64,000 nucleotides of DNA from Symsagittifera roscoffensis (GCF_963678635.1 NC_087069.1:31700710-31764709), one strand, 5' to 3'; positions 1-13,140 are shown, counted from the stretch's first letter. Made by a program: numbers and translations. Notes: generated by a model not told the origin, from the letters alone.

Positions 1-870
1 GGCTACTATTGAACCCAAATACTGGTTGAGTATTGGTGTATCTCTCCAGATGTTGCATCAAAACAACATGTTTACTTTTTTGAATCTTGAGAATGTGAGT
101 GGATGTTTCTGTTTCTCCCTCATCCTCGATACAATCGTCTTCGTACTCTCTGGCTTCTCATTTTTTGCAATTGCCTCGCTCAATAAAGATGCTGAAAATC
201 GAGTATACCCACTTTTTGACCTTATTTTCATGTTCCCCTTTTTTATTTATTTTTCCGCCAATAATTCCATTTTTGCCACAAAATCAATAATGAGAGAATG
301 TGGATTTTTATCATACAAAAATATGGGTTTATCAATGAAATTGGATGAAATTAACTCCAGAATCTGTTCATGCTTCCCAGTCCGTTTTTTTGTTTTGGTC
401 GTTACTAGTTTCATGAATGGCACGAAATTGATTCGAAGTCAAAATGGCGACATTTTTTATTAAGGTTTGTTCTTTAGTATACTCAATATTGAAGCCGTCC
501 AGTTTTTCAAATGACATATTTCGTAATATGTAAACCTTTAAGGGGCAAAAGCTGTTGATTCGATCTTTGCATCGTAGAAGATGCTTGTTGAAATTGTCTG
601 CCTTGTGTATCGAAAATTGGGCATCGAAAGCATTAGAAGAAATTGTCAATTTTATTGATGTGAATAATGTGGTTGTTGTTTAGTAGAAGATTCACTTTAT
701 TCTCATATTTACCGATACTTCTCCGAGCTAACTCTCCCACGAAGTAGATATCGTAAATAAAGATGTTTTTCTCCACTACATCTTCATTTCTCGATAAATA
801 TTCCTCCGAAACTTAACAAACATGAGTGAAGTTTTCGGAGGTGGAAGTTTCAAGATTACTTGTTCTATGT
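1..870 (-). pseudogene. Maverick/Polinton DNA polymerase B fragment, OTU/exonuclease part
   Basis: Reading the minus strand from about 870 down to 1 gives broken but recognisable polymerase sequence in shifting frames. It shows an ARRSIGKYENKV segment near 690-735, NNHIIHINKIDNFF near 640-690, HLLRCKDRINSF near 550-600, an exonuclease-I-like FDFES at about 430-445, and an exonuclease-II-like PVFGFNSS near base 10-30. The family is the protein-primed family B DNA polymerase of Maverick/Polinton elements, which replicates the element. Several frameshifts and stops interrupt it, so it cannot make a full protein. Plus-strand open frames over this stretch (for example 26-463) are antisense shadows. 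The family call rests on motif order recalled from known Mavericks, not on a search. Confidence 0.7.
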
Positions 871-1837
871 AAAGGTTTTTATTTGTCAAAGTAAAATGAG
901 CTGAGTTAACCAAACCATCTCCATCGCAATAAAATATGAATTTCTTTGAAAAAAAATAAGTTCATGATTCGAATCTTTCTTGTTTTTTTGTCAAAAGTAA
1001 AATCCATGCAAAATCTTGAAAAAAAAAAATTTCGCTAAATTGCTACAAACGTGTTTTTAATTTTGCTTTTAAAAGATAGTTTTTATGGGTTTTCAGAAGA
1101 GTTCTTATAGTCTAAGTTAATTCCTGCTTTCTGCTTTTTATATTATCTCAATAATAAACTCATTTTGCATAAAAAATTAGGCAGAACCAGGAAATTTAGG
1201 AGGAAAATAGTATCAATTGACCTTTAAAATTCTGAATTTTACCTTGTTTTTTGTGCCAATATACATTTAGCAGATAAAAATTCCATACTGAGTAACTACT
1301 TCCTAACTTTGATTTTAACTTGAACTTTTGTCCAAAATTTAAAAAACAGATGAAGTGAGAGAAAACTGAAAAAATTAAGTTTTGAAAATAGAATACATAA
1401 GTACTTGATAGAAGTTTGATTTTTGGGTGTAGTCATACGAAAACTTTGGTGTGATTAAAAAAAGCAAATCGGCTGGATATTATCTGAACGTTTTTATGGT
1501 AGATTTTTTTGGGAGGTTCGTACTGAAACATAAATAGACTTTCTGTTTTTCTGTTTTTTCCTAAATCTAACTTAAAACGCTTTACGAAATTTAACTCTCA
1601 ATATAAACCTTAAGCAATCTTCATTCAACCTAATTTTTTAGTTCAACCTAATTTCCAATTGATATGAAATAGAAGCAAACCAGAGAAAAAAATACGATTT
1701 TCACAGTCTGTCGATTTGATTCGCTTCATGTTAGAAATCATATCAATTGAGATAATAGACATGTAGTTCTGCTAAGTTTGTAAATTTTTTTAAAAATTTT
1801 CAGCAAAACCCTTAACACGTTCTCTAACAAAATTCTA

Positions 1838-1861
1838 CAACAACAACAACAACAACAACAA
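1838..1861 (+). repeat. CAA microsatellite, 8 units
   Basis: Eight uninterrupted CAA triplets. The matching position in the next unit (7330-7344) has only five, so the array copies differ by slippage here. Confidence 0.95.
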
Positions 1862-4204
1862 GATTATATGTTTTTCGAATAAAATAAATAAATGTAGATC
1901 TTGAAAGCAGTTTTTTGATTTATGCTTCATCTCTTATCTTTTATAGCAACCGTTTTTGCATGAATTGATCAAAAAATATAGATTGATCAATAGAAAATTG
2001 TATCAATGAACCAAGCGTTTTTGGCTCGAACTTGTTGCATCAAAAATTAACAAAAACAACAATTAATTATACAAAATTACCCTTACAGGATTGTTTTAAT
2101 GCTGGATTTTTTCTTACTTTGTTACTTATAACCTAGTTGAAGAAAAGTGACCTCCAAAATCCAAGAGAAACAAATTTTGCTTTGAATTATTAAAAAAATT
2201 GAAGTTGAGTCTTTCTTGGTTCATGCTTGTTCTACCATGTTGAGATTGATTCCAATTTTATCGGAAAACTGTATAATTTTCACAATTTTTCAAAAATCCA
2301 AAGCTGAGCTGACACCAAAAACTCCATTTGCTGAGAAGCTTCAGAAAGAAATGTTAAACCAGATAACTGTAATTTCTTAGTTTACGTTACTTTTTAAATT
2401 TTAAATGAATTTTCAGTGCAGACTTATCTATATCGTATCTGTAAAGGTTCACAAAATTATTTATGTTTTCATCTTTTTGACAAAAACAGTTATCAAAAAC
2501 AGTAGAAAATTGTGATTTTTGATGATAGGCAACCATTTTTGAAAACGCACTACTCTACGAGCACAATCAAATGAAGCTAAAAAGTTTATGAAATGAGAGC
2601 TAGATAACTAGGTAACCATCCACTTGTTTCGGTACAGTTTTTAAACATATACGTATACATTTATTAGCTCTTAATTGATACTCTCACTGCAACTTGAACA
2701 ACAAAATCCCGATAAGCAAGCGGCCATTGCAGTTCTTATTGTAGATCAAGTTTTTTGGATCAAATTCCATTGAGAATCTTACGAGAATTTGAATAGGCTT
2801 CACTCGAGTTGGTTTTATCATCAATCAGAACTTTTGAACAAAAGCATAAATGAACGTTTAAGAATTGCGTTTGAATTATTTCATAGTTTTAACTTGGATA
2901 ATCTTGACAGATTTCATCATTTTACTAAAAATTTATCAAAATTGTACAGATTTCTAGTTTTTTATTGTTACAATTTCTCATTTAAAAAAATGTTCGTTAT
3001 GTTTATTATGTTTTAATATAAATTTTTAAACGTACCCATTCGTGGAGTGTGTTTGTAGGTTGCTGAGTGGTTTTCCGATCAACTTGAATAATATGGTTTT
3101 AACGGGGAAAATGCTTCTACTTGAAAAGATTATTTAGTTCCCCGCCGCTATAAGTATGAACATAATAATTTAGTCATTCAAAACTCATCGTTTAGATGCC
3201 TTTTGATGTGTGTAACATCTACCACACTCAAAACAAGCATCATTTTCATTTCTACTCAGTAAAGACATCCCATTAAAAAAAGAATAGAGATAATTTGAGA
3301 AAGAGCTTGAAAACAAATAAGAGATTCGGAAAGTCCAAAAATTTTAAGTAGATATACACAATTTTTGAATAATCCAAAAAAAAAATAAAACAATAATTTT
3401 ACAAAATTATGGAATTCTCTTGAAAAATTGCCTTTAAACTTGAAGGGAAATCAGAATGGATTTGATTCTATTTGGAGCAGCTGAAACAATAATTCCAATA
3501 GGTCTCTTACAATATTTTGAATAGGTTTATCACTCGAGTTGGTTTTATTGTCAATCAGAGCTTTTGAACAAAAGAATAAGAGAACGTTTAGGAATTGCGG
3601 TGAAAGTATTTCATAAGTTTAACTGGAAGAACTTTTTTAACAGAATTCATCAAAATACTCGTTATTCATCAAAATTGTACAGACTTCTAGATATTACAGT
3701 TTCTTATTCAAAATATTATCCGCTATGATTAGTATTTTTAATATAAGTTTTTAAATTTACCTTTCGTGTAGTTTGTGTGGAGGTTGCTGAGTGTGTTTTT
3801 CATCACCTGGAATAACATTAATTTGACAAAGAGAATGCGTCTTCTTGAAATGATTCTATAGTTCTGCGCTGCTAAAATTTGAAAAATACAAATTGGACAC
3901 TTCAAAACATAACAGGTTTTACGACGTTTAGAAGCCTTTTGACGTGTGTAACATCTAATACACTCAAGACATGCATATTGTTTCTACTCAGTGACGACAT
4001 CTCATTAAAACGGAAATAGAGATATATTGAGAAAGAACTTGAGAATAAATAGAAGATTTAGAACATCCCAAACTTTTAAGTAGGAGATTAACACAATTTT
4101 GAATAGTCTGAAAAAAAAATAAAATAAAACAATTATGCAAGTTTCTTGAGCAACTGTCTTTCAACGTGAAGGAAAATCAGGATAGATTTAATCCTACTTA
4201 GACC

Positions 4205-4480
4205 AGCTGAAATAAAAACCGAACAATCAAAAGGGAGCGCTTCTAATCAAAAAATTAAATTATTTTTCGAAGTGAACCAATCGGAATTAATATTTTCCTA
4301 TCCCAAAAGTTTTGAAATCAACCAATCAGAATTGAGCAGTTTTTATTAAGGATTTTTCAATGTGTTTTAAGACAACCAATCAGCATTATTGTTTATTTAT
4401 CACGTCTCTTTAAAAGTTTTCATATCAACCAATCAGAATCGGGCTTTCCTTATAACGTAACTTTTAACCAATTTGATATC
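4205..4480. repeat. CCAAT-box minisatellite, array 1
   Basis: Degenerate tandem repeat with a 45-54 bp period. Each unit contains a variant of AACCAATCAGAAT followed by a T-rich spacer. CCAAT cores fall near 4277, 4322, 4375, 4429 and 4469. AACCAATCAG is the classical binding consensus of the transcription factor NF-Y (known). Whether it binds here is inference; the spacing could equally come from simple minisatellite growth. Confidence 0.7.
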
Positions 4481-5186
4481 GACAAGTAAAAAATGAGATT
4501 TCTATCTTTTAGAAAAATATGATCAATTTTAACATGAAATAACACATTGAAGTATTCACATCTACAATTTTGTTAGAAGTTTTTGTAAGGAATTTCAGTT
4601 TTTGTAAAGATTTTTCTGGAAGCTTTTGTGTCAGGAATTTAAAAATCAATCATTTTGATGAACTCAAAGTTGTATGATTTTCCTTGTCCTAAGTCTTTTT
4701 TGCTTAACAGGATTTTCTATTGTTCTGTTGTTTAATTTCTGAGAAGTCAATCGTATTCCATTCTCGTAATTGATAGTTTTGTTCATGAAACTGGCATTAC
4801 ACTTTTTTTAAATCAAATATCGTAAATATATATATTTTGAATTTTTGATGTTCCTGTACAACAAAAATTAATGAGACCCTCATCAGGGTCATCATTTCAA
4901 CTTTCTTTTTTTCCAGGAAATCGGTTTTGAAATTTGGTAAAAGAGTGGGAAAATTTATGACCGTATGAATATTTTACCTACTTTTTTGACCAAACGTTGA
5001 ATTTTTTGACCAATTCTTAGGTTAGCTCGAGTATTTTCAGGGCAGATCAAAAAAGACATTGTTGAGGGCAATAACCACCAAATAAGCACCCGAGGTGACA
5101 ACAACTGTTTTGAACTTCGTTCAAATGGAACAGTTCCACAGAATTAGTTTCAATTTCGTTTTAAACATCGCTGCTATTTCACAAAA

Positions 5187-5390
5187 CTATAGGCGATCCT
5201 CTGTATTTTTACAGGCATTCAACTCATCTCGTAGCTGATCCCTATCCTCCACGTTTTCTAAGTTTTTATTCAAATCAGAAATCAAAACAATATTTTTTTC
5301 TTTCAATCCGTGATTTTTCTTGCGATATTGTTGAAGTAAATAGTAGCTTGGAATTTCCTTCTCACACGATACACACTTTGTTGACATTTG
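5187..5390 (-). pseudogene. Maverick DNA polymerase B fragment, N-terminal zinc finger (U1/U2 junction)
   Basis: A minus-strand open frame of 66 codons. It begins with a C-x2-C zinc-finger half (KCVSCEKEIPSYYLLQQ, then a His at KKNHG) and runs into the acidic segment NLENVEDRDQLRDELNAC. The same segment is contiguous with the rest of the polymerase N-terminus in units U4 and U5, which is why it is assigned to that gene. Here it is placed directly 3' of an exonuclease-II piece (5362-5544), an order impossible in an intact gene. That order marks the junction of the tandem array. Confidence 0.65.
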
Positions 5391-6350
5391 GGGTAGACTT
5401 AACGTGCTTTTTTACGTATAAACGATTCGTTTTGTTGAAAAGATTAGGGATGAGGTAGGATTTAAAGAGGAATATATAACACTGGCTACTATTGAACCCA
5501 AATACTGGTAGAGTATTCGTGTATCTCTCTAGATGTTGCATCAAAACAACATGTTTATTTTTTTGAATCTTGAGAATGTGAGTGGATGTTTCTGTTTCAT
5601 CCTCATCCTCGATACAATCGTCCTCATACTCTCTGGCATCTCATTTTTTGCAATTGCCTCGCCCATTAAAGATGCTTAAAATCGAGTGTACCCATTTTTT
5701 GACCTTATTTTCATGTTCCCCTTTTTATCTATTTTTCGCCAATAATTCCAATTTTGCCACAAATTCAATAATGAGAGAATGTGAATATTTATCCTACAAA
5801 AATATGGGTTTATCAATGAAAATGGATGAAATTAACTCCAGAATCTGTTCATGCTTCCCAGTCCATTTTTTTTGTTTTTGTCGTTACTAGTTTCATGAAT
5901 GGCACGAAATTGATTCGAAGTCAAAATGGCGACGTTTTTGATTAAGGTTTGTTCTTTAGTATACTCAATATTGAAGCCGTCCAGTTTTTCAAATGACATA
6001 TTTCGTAATATGTAAACCTTTAAGGGGCAAAAGCTGTTGATTCGATCTTTGCATCGTAGAAGATGCTTGTTGAAATTGTCTGCCTTGTGTATCGAAAATT
6101 GGGCATCGAAAGCATTAGAAGAAATTGTCAATTTTATTGATGTGAATAATGTGGTTGTTGTTTAGTAGAAGATTCACTTTATTCTCATATTTACCGATAC
6201 TTCTCCGAGCTAACTCTCCCACGAAGTAGATATCGTAAATAAAGATGTTTTTCTCCACTACATCTTCATTTCTCGATAAATTATCCTCCGAAACTTCACA
6301 AACATAAGTGAAGTTTTCGGAGGTGGAAGTTTCCAGAATACTTGTTCTAT
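5362..6350 (-). pseudogene. Maverick DNA polymerase B fragment, OTU/exonuclease part (U2)
   Basis: Second copy of the 1-870 fragment. On the minus strand it shows the RRSIGKYENKV-like and NNHIIH segments near 6120-6230, HLLRCKDRINSF near 6030-6080, and the exonuclease-II-like segment NTLPVFGFNSSQ near 5480-5530. In the exonuclease-II block the aspartate expected a few residues after the GFNS core is absent (SQCYIFLF follows). Several frameshifts are present. It ends at a junction with the zinc-finger piece at 5187-5390. Confidence 0.68.
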
Positions 6351-9300
6351 GTAAAGGTTTTTATTTGTCAAAGTAAAATGAGCTGAGTTAACCAAACCAT
6401 CTCCATCGCAATAAAATATGAATTTCTTTGAAAAAAAATAAGTTCATGATTCGAATCTTTCTTGTTTTTTTGTCAAAAGTAAAATCCATGCAAAATCTTG
6501 AAAAAAAAAAATTTCGCTAAATTGCTACAAACGTGTTTTTAATTTTGCTTTTAAAAGATAGTTTTTATGGGTTTTCAGAAGAGTTCTTATAGTCTAAGTT
6601 AAATCCTGGTTTCTGCTTTTTATAGTATCTCATTAATAAACTCACTTTGCATAAAAATTTAGGCAGAACCAGGAAATTTAGGAGGAAAATAGTATCAATT
6701 GAACTTTAAACTTCTGAATTTTATCTTGTATTTTGTGCCAATTTACATTTAGCAGATAAAAAGTCCATACTGAGTAACTACTTCCTAACTTTGATTTTAA
6801 CTTTGATTTTTGTCCAAAATTTAAGAAACAGGTGAAGTGAGAGAAAACTGAAAATATTATGTTTTGAAAATAAAATACATAAGTACTTGATAGAAGTTTG
6901 ATTTTTGGGTGCAGTCATACGAAAACTTTGGTGATTAAAAAAAGCAAATCGGCTGGATATTATCTGAACGTTTTTATGGCAGATGTTTTTTCGTACTGAA
7001 ACATAAATAGACTTTTGCTACGAAACGTAGTTCTGTTTTTCTGTTTTTTTTCCTAAATCTACCTAAAAACGCTTTAAGAAATTTAACTCTCAATCTAAAC
7101 CTTAAGCAATCTTCATTCAACCTAATTCTTTAGTTCCTCCTAATTTCCAATTGATATGAAGTAGAGGCAAACCAGAGAAAAAAATACGATTTTCACAGTA
7201 TGTCGATTTGATTCGCTTCATGTTCGAAATCATATCAATTGAGATAATAGACATGTAGTTCTGCTAAATTTGTAAATTTTCTTAAAATTTTTCAGCAAAA
7301 CCCTCAACACGTTCTCTAACAAAATTCTACAACAACAACAACAACATTATATGTTTTTCGAATAAAATAAATAAATGTAGATCTTGAAAGCAGTTTTTTG
7401 ATTTATGCTTCATCTCTTATCTTTTATAGCAACCGTTTTTGCATGAATTGATCAAAAAATATAGATTGATCAATAGAAAATTGTATCAATGAACCAAGCG
7501 TTTTTGTCTCGGAGTTGTTGCATCAAAAATCAACAAAAACAACAATTAATTATACAAAATTACCCTTACAGGATTGTTTTAATGCTGGATTTTTTCTTAC
7601 TTTGTTACTTATAACCTAGTTGAAGAAAAGTGACCTCCAAAATCCAAGAGAAACAAATTTTGCTTTGAATTATTTAAAAAATTGAAGTTGAGTCTTTCTT
7701 GGTTCATGCTTGTTCTACCATGTTGAGATTGATTCCAATTTTATCGGAAAACTGTATAATTTTCACAATTTTTCAAAAATCCAAAGCTGAGCTGACACCA
7801 AAAACTCCATTTGCTGAGAAGCTTCAGAAAGAAATGTTAAACCAGATAACTGTAATTTCTTAGTTTAACGTAACTTTTTAAATTTTAAATGAATTTTCAG
7901 TGCAGACTTATCTATATCGTATCTGTAAAGGTTCACAAAATTATCTATGTTTTCATATTTTTGTCAGTTATCAAATCAGTAGAAAATTGTGATTTTTGAT
8001 GATAGGCAACCATTTTTGAAAACGCACCACTCTACGAACACAATCAAATGAAGCTAGAAAGTTTATGAAACGAGAGCTAGATAAAACGAATCAATCGCTC
8101 GATGTTTTATAACCATCAGTATACGTTTATTAGCTCATAATTAATACTCTCACTGCAATTTGAACATAACAAAATCCCGATAAGCAAGCCGCCATTGCAG
8201 TTCTTATTGTAGATCAAGTTTTTGTATCGAATTCCAATGAGAGTCTTACGGCAATTCGAATAGGCTTATCACTCGAGTTGGTTTTATCATCAATCAGCAT
8301 TTTTGAACAAATGAATAAATGAACGTTTAAGATTTGGGTTGGAATTATTTCATAGTTTTAACTTGGATAATCTTAACAGATTTCATCATTTTACTAGAAA
8401 TTTATCAAAATTGTACAGATTTCTAGTTTTTTTATGTTACAATTTCTCATTTAAAAAAATGTTCGTTATGTTTATTATAATTTAATATAAATTTATAAAC
8501 GTACCCATTCGTGGAGTGTGTTTGTAGGTTGCTGAGTGGTTTTCCGATCATTTTGAATAAAAGGGTTTTAACGGGGAAAATGCTTCTACTTGAAAAGAGT
8601 ATTTAGTTCCCCGCTGCTATAAGTATGAAAATAATAATTTAGTCATTCAAAACTCATGTTTTACGACGTTTAGATGCCTTTTGATGTGTGTAACATCTAC
8701 CACACTCAAGTCAAGCATCTTTTTCAGTTCTACTCAGTAAAGACATCCCATGAAAAAAGAATAGAGATAATTTGAGAAAGACCTTGAGAACAAATAGGAG
8801 ATTCGGAAAGTCCAAAAATTTTAAGTAGATATACACAAGTTTTGAATAATCCAAAAAAAAAGAAAACAATAATTTTACAAAATTATGGAATTCTTTTGAA
8901 CATTTGCCTTTCATCGTCAAGGGAAATCAGAATGGATTTGATTCTATTTGGAGCAGCTGAAACAGAAAAATTAGGCAATCAAAATGGAGCGCTTCTGATC
9001 AAAGAATTATAAAATCTTTTGAAGTGAACCAATCGGAATCAATCTTTTCCTATACCGAACTTTCAAAATTTTTGATATCAACCAATCAGAATTGAGCAGT
9101 GTATTTATCATGGATTTTTCAATATTTTTATGACAACCAATTGGCATTAAGTTTTATTTATCACGGCTTTTTGAAAGTGTTCAAATCAACCAATCAGAAT
9201 CAAGCTTTTCTTATAAATTAACTTTTAACTATTTTCATGTCAACCAATAAAAAATGAGATTTTGTTATTTCATAAAAATTTTTTCAATTCCGACATTAAA

Positions 9301-10212
9301 TAACAAAATGAAGTGTTCATAGATATAATTTTCTTGGGAGTTTCTGTAAGAGCTTGGGAGTTTCTGTAATCATCAAAAGTAAATGATTTCCTCGTCTTAA
9401 TTTTTTTTTGTTTTATAGGATTTTTCATGGTTTTGTTATTTATTTTCTGAGAAGTCAATCGTAATCTATTCTTGTAATTGAAAAAATTTGTTCTTGAAAT
9501 TTGTATTACTCTTTTTATCAAATATCCTATGTGTATATATTTAAAATTTTTGGTAATCCTGTACAACAAAAAAATAATGACACCTTCATCAGCGCCATCA
9601 CTCCAACATTCTTATTGTTTTTCCCAAAATTTAGTATTGAAACCTGGTAAATATCGATTTCCATGTATGGGAAACCTTATGACTGGATGAATCTTTAACT
9701 TAATTATCTGATCAAACTTTGATTGTTTCGATCATTTCAAAGGACAGCTCGAGCAATTTAAGGGCAGATCAAAGAAGACATCGTTAAGTGCAATAACCAC
9801 CAGATAATCACGTGAGGTGACAACAATTGTTTTGAACTTCGTTCAAATGGAACAGTTCCACAGAATCAGCTTCAATTTCGTTTTAAACATCGCTACTATT
9901 TCACAGAACTGAAAGGTGATCCTTTTTATTTATACAGGCATTCAACTCATCTCGTAGCTGATTCCTATCCTCCGCATTTTCTAAAATTTCATTCAAACAA
10001 ACAACAAAAAAGCTAGTTTTTTTGCTCTTAATCCGTGATTTTTCCTGCGATGTTATTGAAGTGATTAATAGCTCGGAATTTCCTTCTCACACGATACACA
10101 CCTTGTTGACTTTGGGGTAGACTTTACGTAGACTTTACGTGCTTTGTTTCGCATAGACGATTCGTTTTGTTGATAAGATTAGGGATGAGTTATGATTTAA
10201 AGAAGGTTACTC
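5484..10212. repeat. Tandem array unit U2
   Basis: Second array unit. It follows U1 at an offset of about 5483 bp on the left, but lacks the ~735 bp internal duplication of U1 and so is shorter. From about 6360 to 9900 no gene is visible. The stretch is AT-rich, with the CAA microsatellite (7330-7344) and a CCAAT-box array (8960-9255). Confidence 0.8.
8960..9255. repeat. CCAAT-box minisatellite, array 2
   Basis: Five units with CCAAT cores near 9028, 9080, 9135, 9189 and 9243, a regular spacing of about 52-55 bp. It corresponds by position to array 1 in U1. The core is AACCAATCAGAAT or a one- to three-base variant. Confidence 0.75.
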
Positions 10213-10490
10213 ACAACCGGCTACTATTGAATCCAAATACTGGTAGAGTATTGGTGTATCTCTCTATATGTTGCATCGAATCAGACTATTTAATTTTTGA
10301 ATCATGAGAAAGTGAGAATCCATCTGTTTCTTCCTCACCCTCGATACAATCGTCTTCGTATTATCTGGCTTCTCATTTTTTGCTACTGCCTCGCTCAATA
10401 AAGGTGTTGAAAATCGAGTGTAGCCGCTTATTGATTTTATTTTTATGTTCCCCTTTTTAATGATTTTTCCGCCAAAATTTTAATTATAAC
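9920..10490 (-). pseudogene. Maverick DNA polymerase B fragments, U2/U3 junction
   Basis: Minus-strand remnants. A zinc-finger/acidic segment (about 9925-10110) is followed in plus coordinates by the end of an exonuclease segment (about 10110-10480) that begins with the array phrase GGCTACTATTGAATCC. The exonuclease part breaks off near 10490, where the sequence jumps to DNA matching the non-coding part of the unit. No open frame of useful length remains. The call rests on similarity to the clearer copies at 5187-6350 and 17153-19050. Confidence 0.5.
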
Positions 10491-11421
10491 TGATCCTCTG
10501 TATACAAACAGGCATTCACTGCATCCTTTCAACGAGCGTTCAAAAATCCAAAATTGAGCTGACACCAAAAACTGCTTTTGTTAAGAACCTTTTGAAAAAA
10601 ATCTCAGCGAGACAAGGGTATGTTATTGCTTTAACGTTTACTTTTATTTTTGAAGTGAAATTGAAGTGACGATATTATCTTTATCATATCTGGAAAAATC
10701 AACTTACAACAAAATCATCCAAATTTTCATCGTTTGTCATCTTCGGTTATCAAAAACAGTAAACTAAATAATAACTTTTGATGATAAGCCACCATTTAAT
10801 TGCATGAAAACGCACTAATCTATGAACAAAATCACATTAAACTAGAAATCTTAAAATGAGTGCTAGATAAAACGAATCAATTACTCGATGTTTTATAATA
10901 ATCCACTTGTTTTGTTACAAGTTTTTGTAGCAAGAACGTATCCACTTATTAGCTCATAATTAATAATTTTACAGCATTTTGAGCAATAACAAATCCCGGT
11001 AAGCAAGCCGCCATTGCAGTTCTTACTGTAGACTCAAATTTTTTGAATCGCTTTCCATTAAGAATGTTACGAAAAATTGAATATGCTGTTCATTCGAGTT
11101 CGTTTTAAAAACTTCGAGGAGTTTTCAAAAACTTTGATGCCGACCAATCATAATCGAGCTTTACTTATCATGGATTTTTCATTAGTTTTTTCATCAGCCA
11201 ATCAAGATCGAGCCTTATTTATTACGGTTTTTAAAAATAATTACTCGTTTTTTTCGCTGTCAACCCTTAATTTTTCCTGCGATGTTGTTGAAGAGAATAA
11301 TAGCTCGGGGTTGACTTTGTTGACTTTGGGGTCGACTTAACGTGCTTTGTTTCGTATAGAAGATTCGTTTTGTTGATAAGATTAGGGATGAGGAATGATT
11401 TAAAGAGGATTATATAACAAA
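10213..11421. repeat. Tandem array unit U3, internally deleted
   Basis: A short unit of about 1.2 kb. It starts with the array phrase and keeps about 280 bp of polymerase sequence. It then skips to DNA matching the middle of the non-coding part (compare 10745-11080 with 2495-2760) and ends with a two-repeat remnant of the CCAAT minisatellite (11130-11230). It looks like a deletion derivative of a full unit. Confidence 0.65.
11130..11235. repeat. CCAAT-box minisatellite remnant
   Basis: Two units only, with CCAATCATAATCGAG near 11145 and CCAATCAAGATCGAG near 11197, spaced about 52 bp. This is the truncated equivalent of the arrays at 8960 and 16830. Confidence 0.65.
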
Positions 11422-13140
11422 GGCTACTTTTGAATCCAATTACTGGTAGAGTATTAGTGTATCTCACTAGATATTGCATTAAATCAAGCTATTTATTTTT
11501 TTGAATCATGAGAATGTGAGTGGATGTATCCGTTTCTTCCTCATCCTCGGTACAATCGTCTTCGTTTTCTCTGACTTCTCATTTTTTGCAATTGCCCTGC
11601 TCAATAAGGATGCTGAAGAAAATCGAGTGAAGCCGCTTTTTGATTTTATTTTCATTTTCCCCACTTTTTCTGCCAAAAATCCTTTCCACCAACAATTCTG
11701 AGTTTCGCACATTTTCAATATTGAGAAACTGTGGACATTTGTCACACAAAAAAAGGGGTTTATCAAAAAAATTGTTTGAAATTGACTCCAGAATCTGTTC
11801 ACGCTTCCCAGTTCTTTTTTTGTTTTTGACCTTTATAGTTTCATGAATGGCACGCAAATTGAATCGGAGTCAAAAAGGGCGACGTTTTTGATTAAGGTTC
11901 GTTCTTTAGTATTCTCAATATTGAAGCGGTCCAGTTTTTCAAAAGAAATATTTCGTAATATGTAAACCTTTTTGGGGCAAAAGCTTTTGACTCGATCTTT
12001 GCATCGTACCTAGAAGATGTTTGTTGAAATTTTCTGCCTCGTGGAAAAATGTATCGAAATTGGGGCATCGAAAGCATTAGAAGAAATTGTCAATTTTATT
12101 GACGTGAATAATGTGGTTGATGTTTTGTAGAAGTTTCACTTTATTCTTGTATTTACCAATGCCTCTCTGAGATTTCTCTCCCACGAAGTCGAAATCGTAG
12201 AAAAAGATATTATTCTCTTCTAAATCTTCAACTCTCGATAAATTTTTTTTCGAAGTTTCAAAAAAATGAGTGAAGTTTTCGGAAGTGGATGTTTCAAGAT
12301 TAATTGTTCTATGTAAATGAACTGCAAGCGCTCGAAACAAACACAAGTTATCATTGTATGGTTGATTCCTCGAGCCCGAAGTCTAACAGTTTACTTGATA
12401 GTTTTTTAGAAGCGGTCCGCTTTTTTGTTATCTGTCTCTTCTATGTAGAACAAACACCAAGGATATCTCGTTAATTGACTTTGTTCTGTATAAACGTCAA
12501 GTCTTTTTTAGTACATTACCAAGAAGGTTGTTAATTTAATGAGCGTAGAAATAACGAAATTCACGTTTTTTAATACTATGTAACACAAATCCCAAGGCAT
12601 GGTTGAATTTTGATGCACATTCAAGTTTTTTTTCAAAGTTTTGGTCCAGTTTTTTATAAATGAGATTAAAATTTAGTTTGAAGAGTTAAAATTTAAATAC
12701 CCCGTGGCGTCCGTTTTCCATTTGGGTATCTGTCAAGCAGTGTTGACAGGCATCCAACTCATCCGTAGCTGATCCTTATCCTCCTCGTTTTCCAAAATTT
12801 CTTTCAAATCAGCAAGAGAAAGACTCGTTTTTCCCGTTTTTAACACGATATTTTTCCTGCGATGTTGTTGAAGTGAATAATAGCTTGGAAATTTTTTCTC
12901 TTACGGTAAACTGTTTGTTGACTTTGGGGTCTACATTAGGAGATTCTTGCTCGTATGGAAATTATTTTTTTGCTGGCTGTAAGTACAATAACTCGTTCTG
13001 GACAAGAAAAACTCGCACACAATTCTTGCGATGACGTGCCGCAAGGGCATCCCTGTACTCTTTACCACAGCTCTCGCTTTTGACTTTCCCATTGCTGTTG
13101 AGTGAAGGCGTCTGAAAAAAAAATGGACACTTAGGATGTA
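11260..13140 (-). pseudogene. Maverick DNA polymerase B, N-terminal half (best contiguous copy, U4)
   Basis: The minus strand from about 13140 to 11340 carries the N-terminal half in natural order with several frame changes. It begins with a zinc finger, CGKEYRDALAARHRKNC (13020-13072), followed by a second His-rich segment (12830-12900) and an acidic DxxDQLR segment (12740-12800). Next come a QHCLTDTQ-type segment and FRYFYAH near 12510-12560. An OTU-like motif DNLCLFRALAVH (about 12315-12357) then leads an 89-codon open frame to NHIIHVNKIDNFF (about 12077-12125). The exonuclease region follows down to 11340, and a foreign zinc-finger piece is joined at 11260-11340. The palm and TPR regions are missing, so no active polymerase is encoded. 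The family role (protein-primed replication) is known; the assignment is by remembered motif order. Confidence 0.72.

Larger units (their letters stand above)
1..5483. repeat. Tandem array unit U1 (partial at left)
   Basis: First visible unit of a tandem array. The phrase starting GGCTACTATTGAACCC at base 1 recurs at 5484, 10213, 11422 and 17350, each time followed by the same polymerase-derived sequence. U1 holds a minus-strand polymerase fragment at 1-870, then about 4.3 kb in which no gene is visible. That stretch has a CAA microsatellite, an internal ~735 bp duplication (the phrase near 2790 recurs near 3520), a CCAAT-box minisatellite near 4.2-4.5 kb, and a polymerase zinc-finger fragment at its right end. 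U1 and U2 are similar over most of their length by eye. Confidence 0.8.

Noticed and set aside
26..463. 145-codon plus-strand open frame (and similar ones at 5582, 11501, 17509)
   Set aside because: It lies antisense to the polymerase fragment, whose motifs are on the minus strand. The plus frame is hydrophobic, unrecognised and differs between units.
4871..4891. Short GACCCT/AGGGTC inverted repeat as a terminator
   Set aside because: A six-base stem in non-coding eukaryotic repeat DNA, not preserved in the U2 counterpart near 9580.
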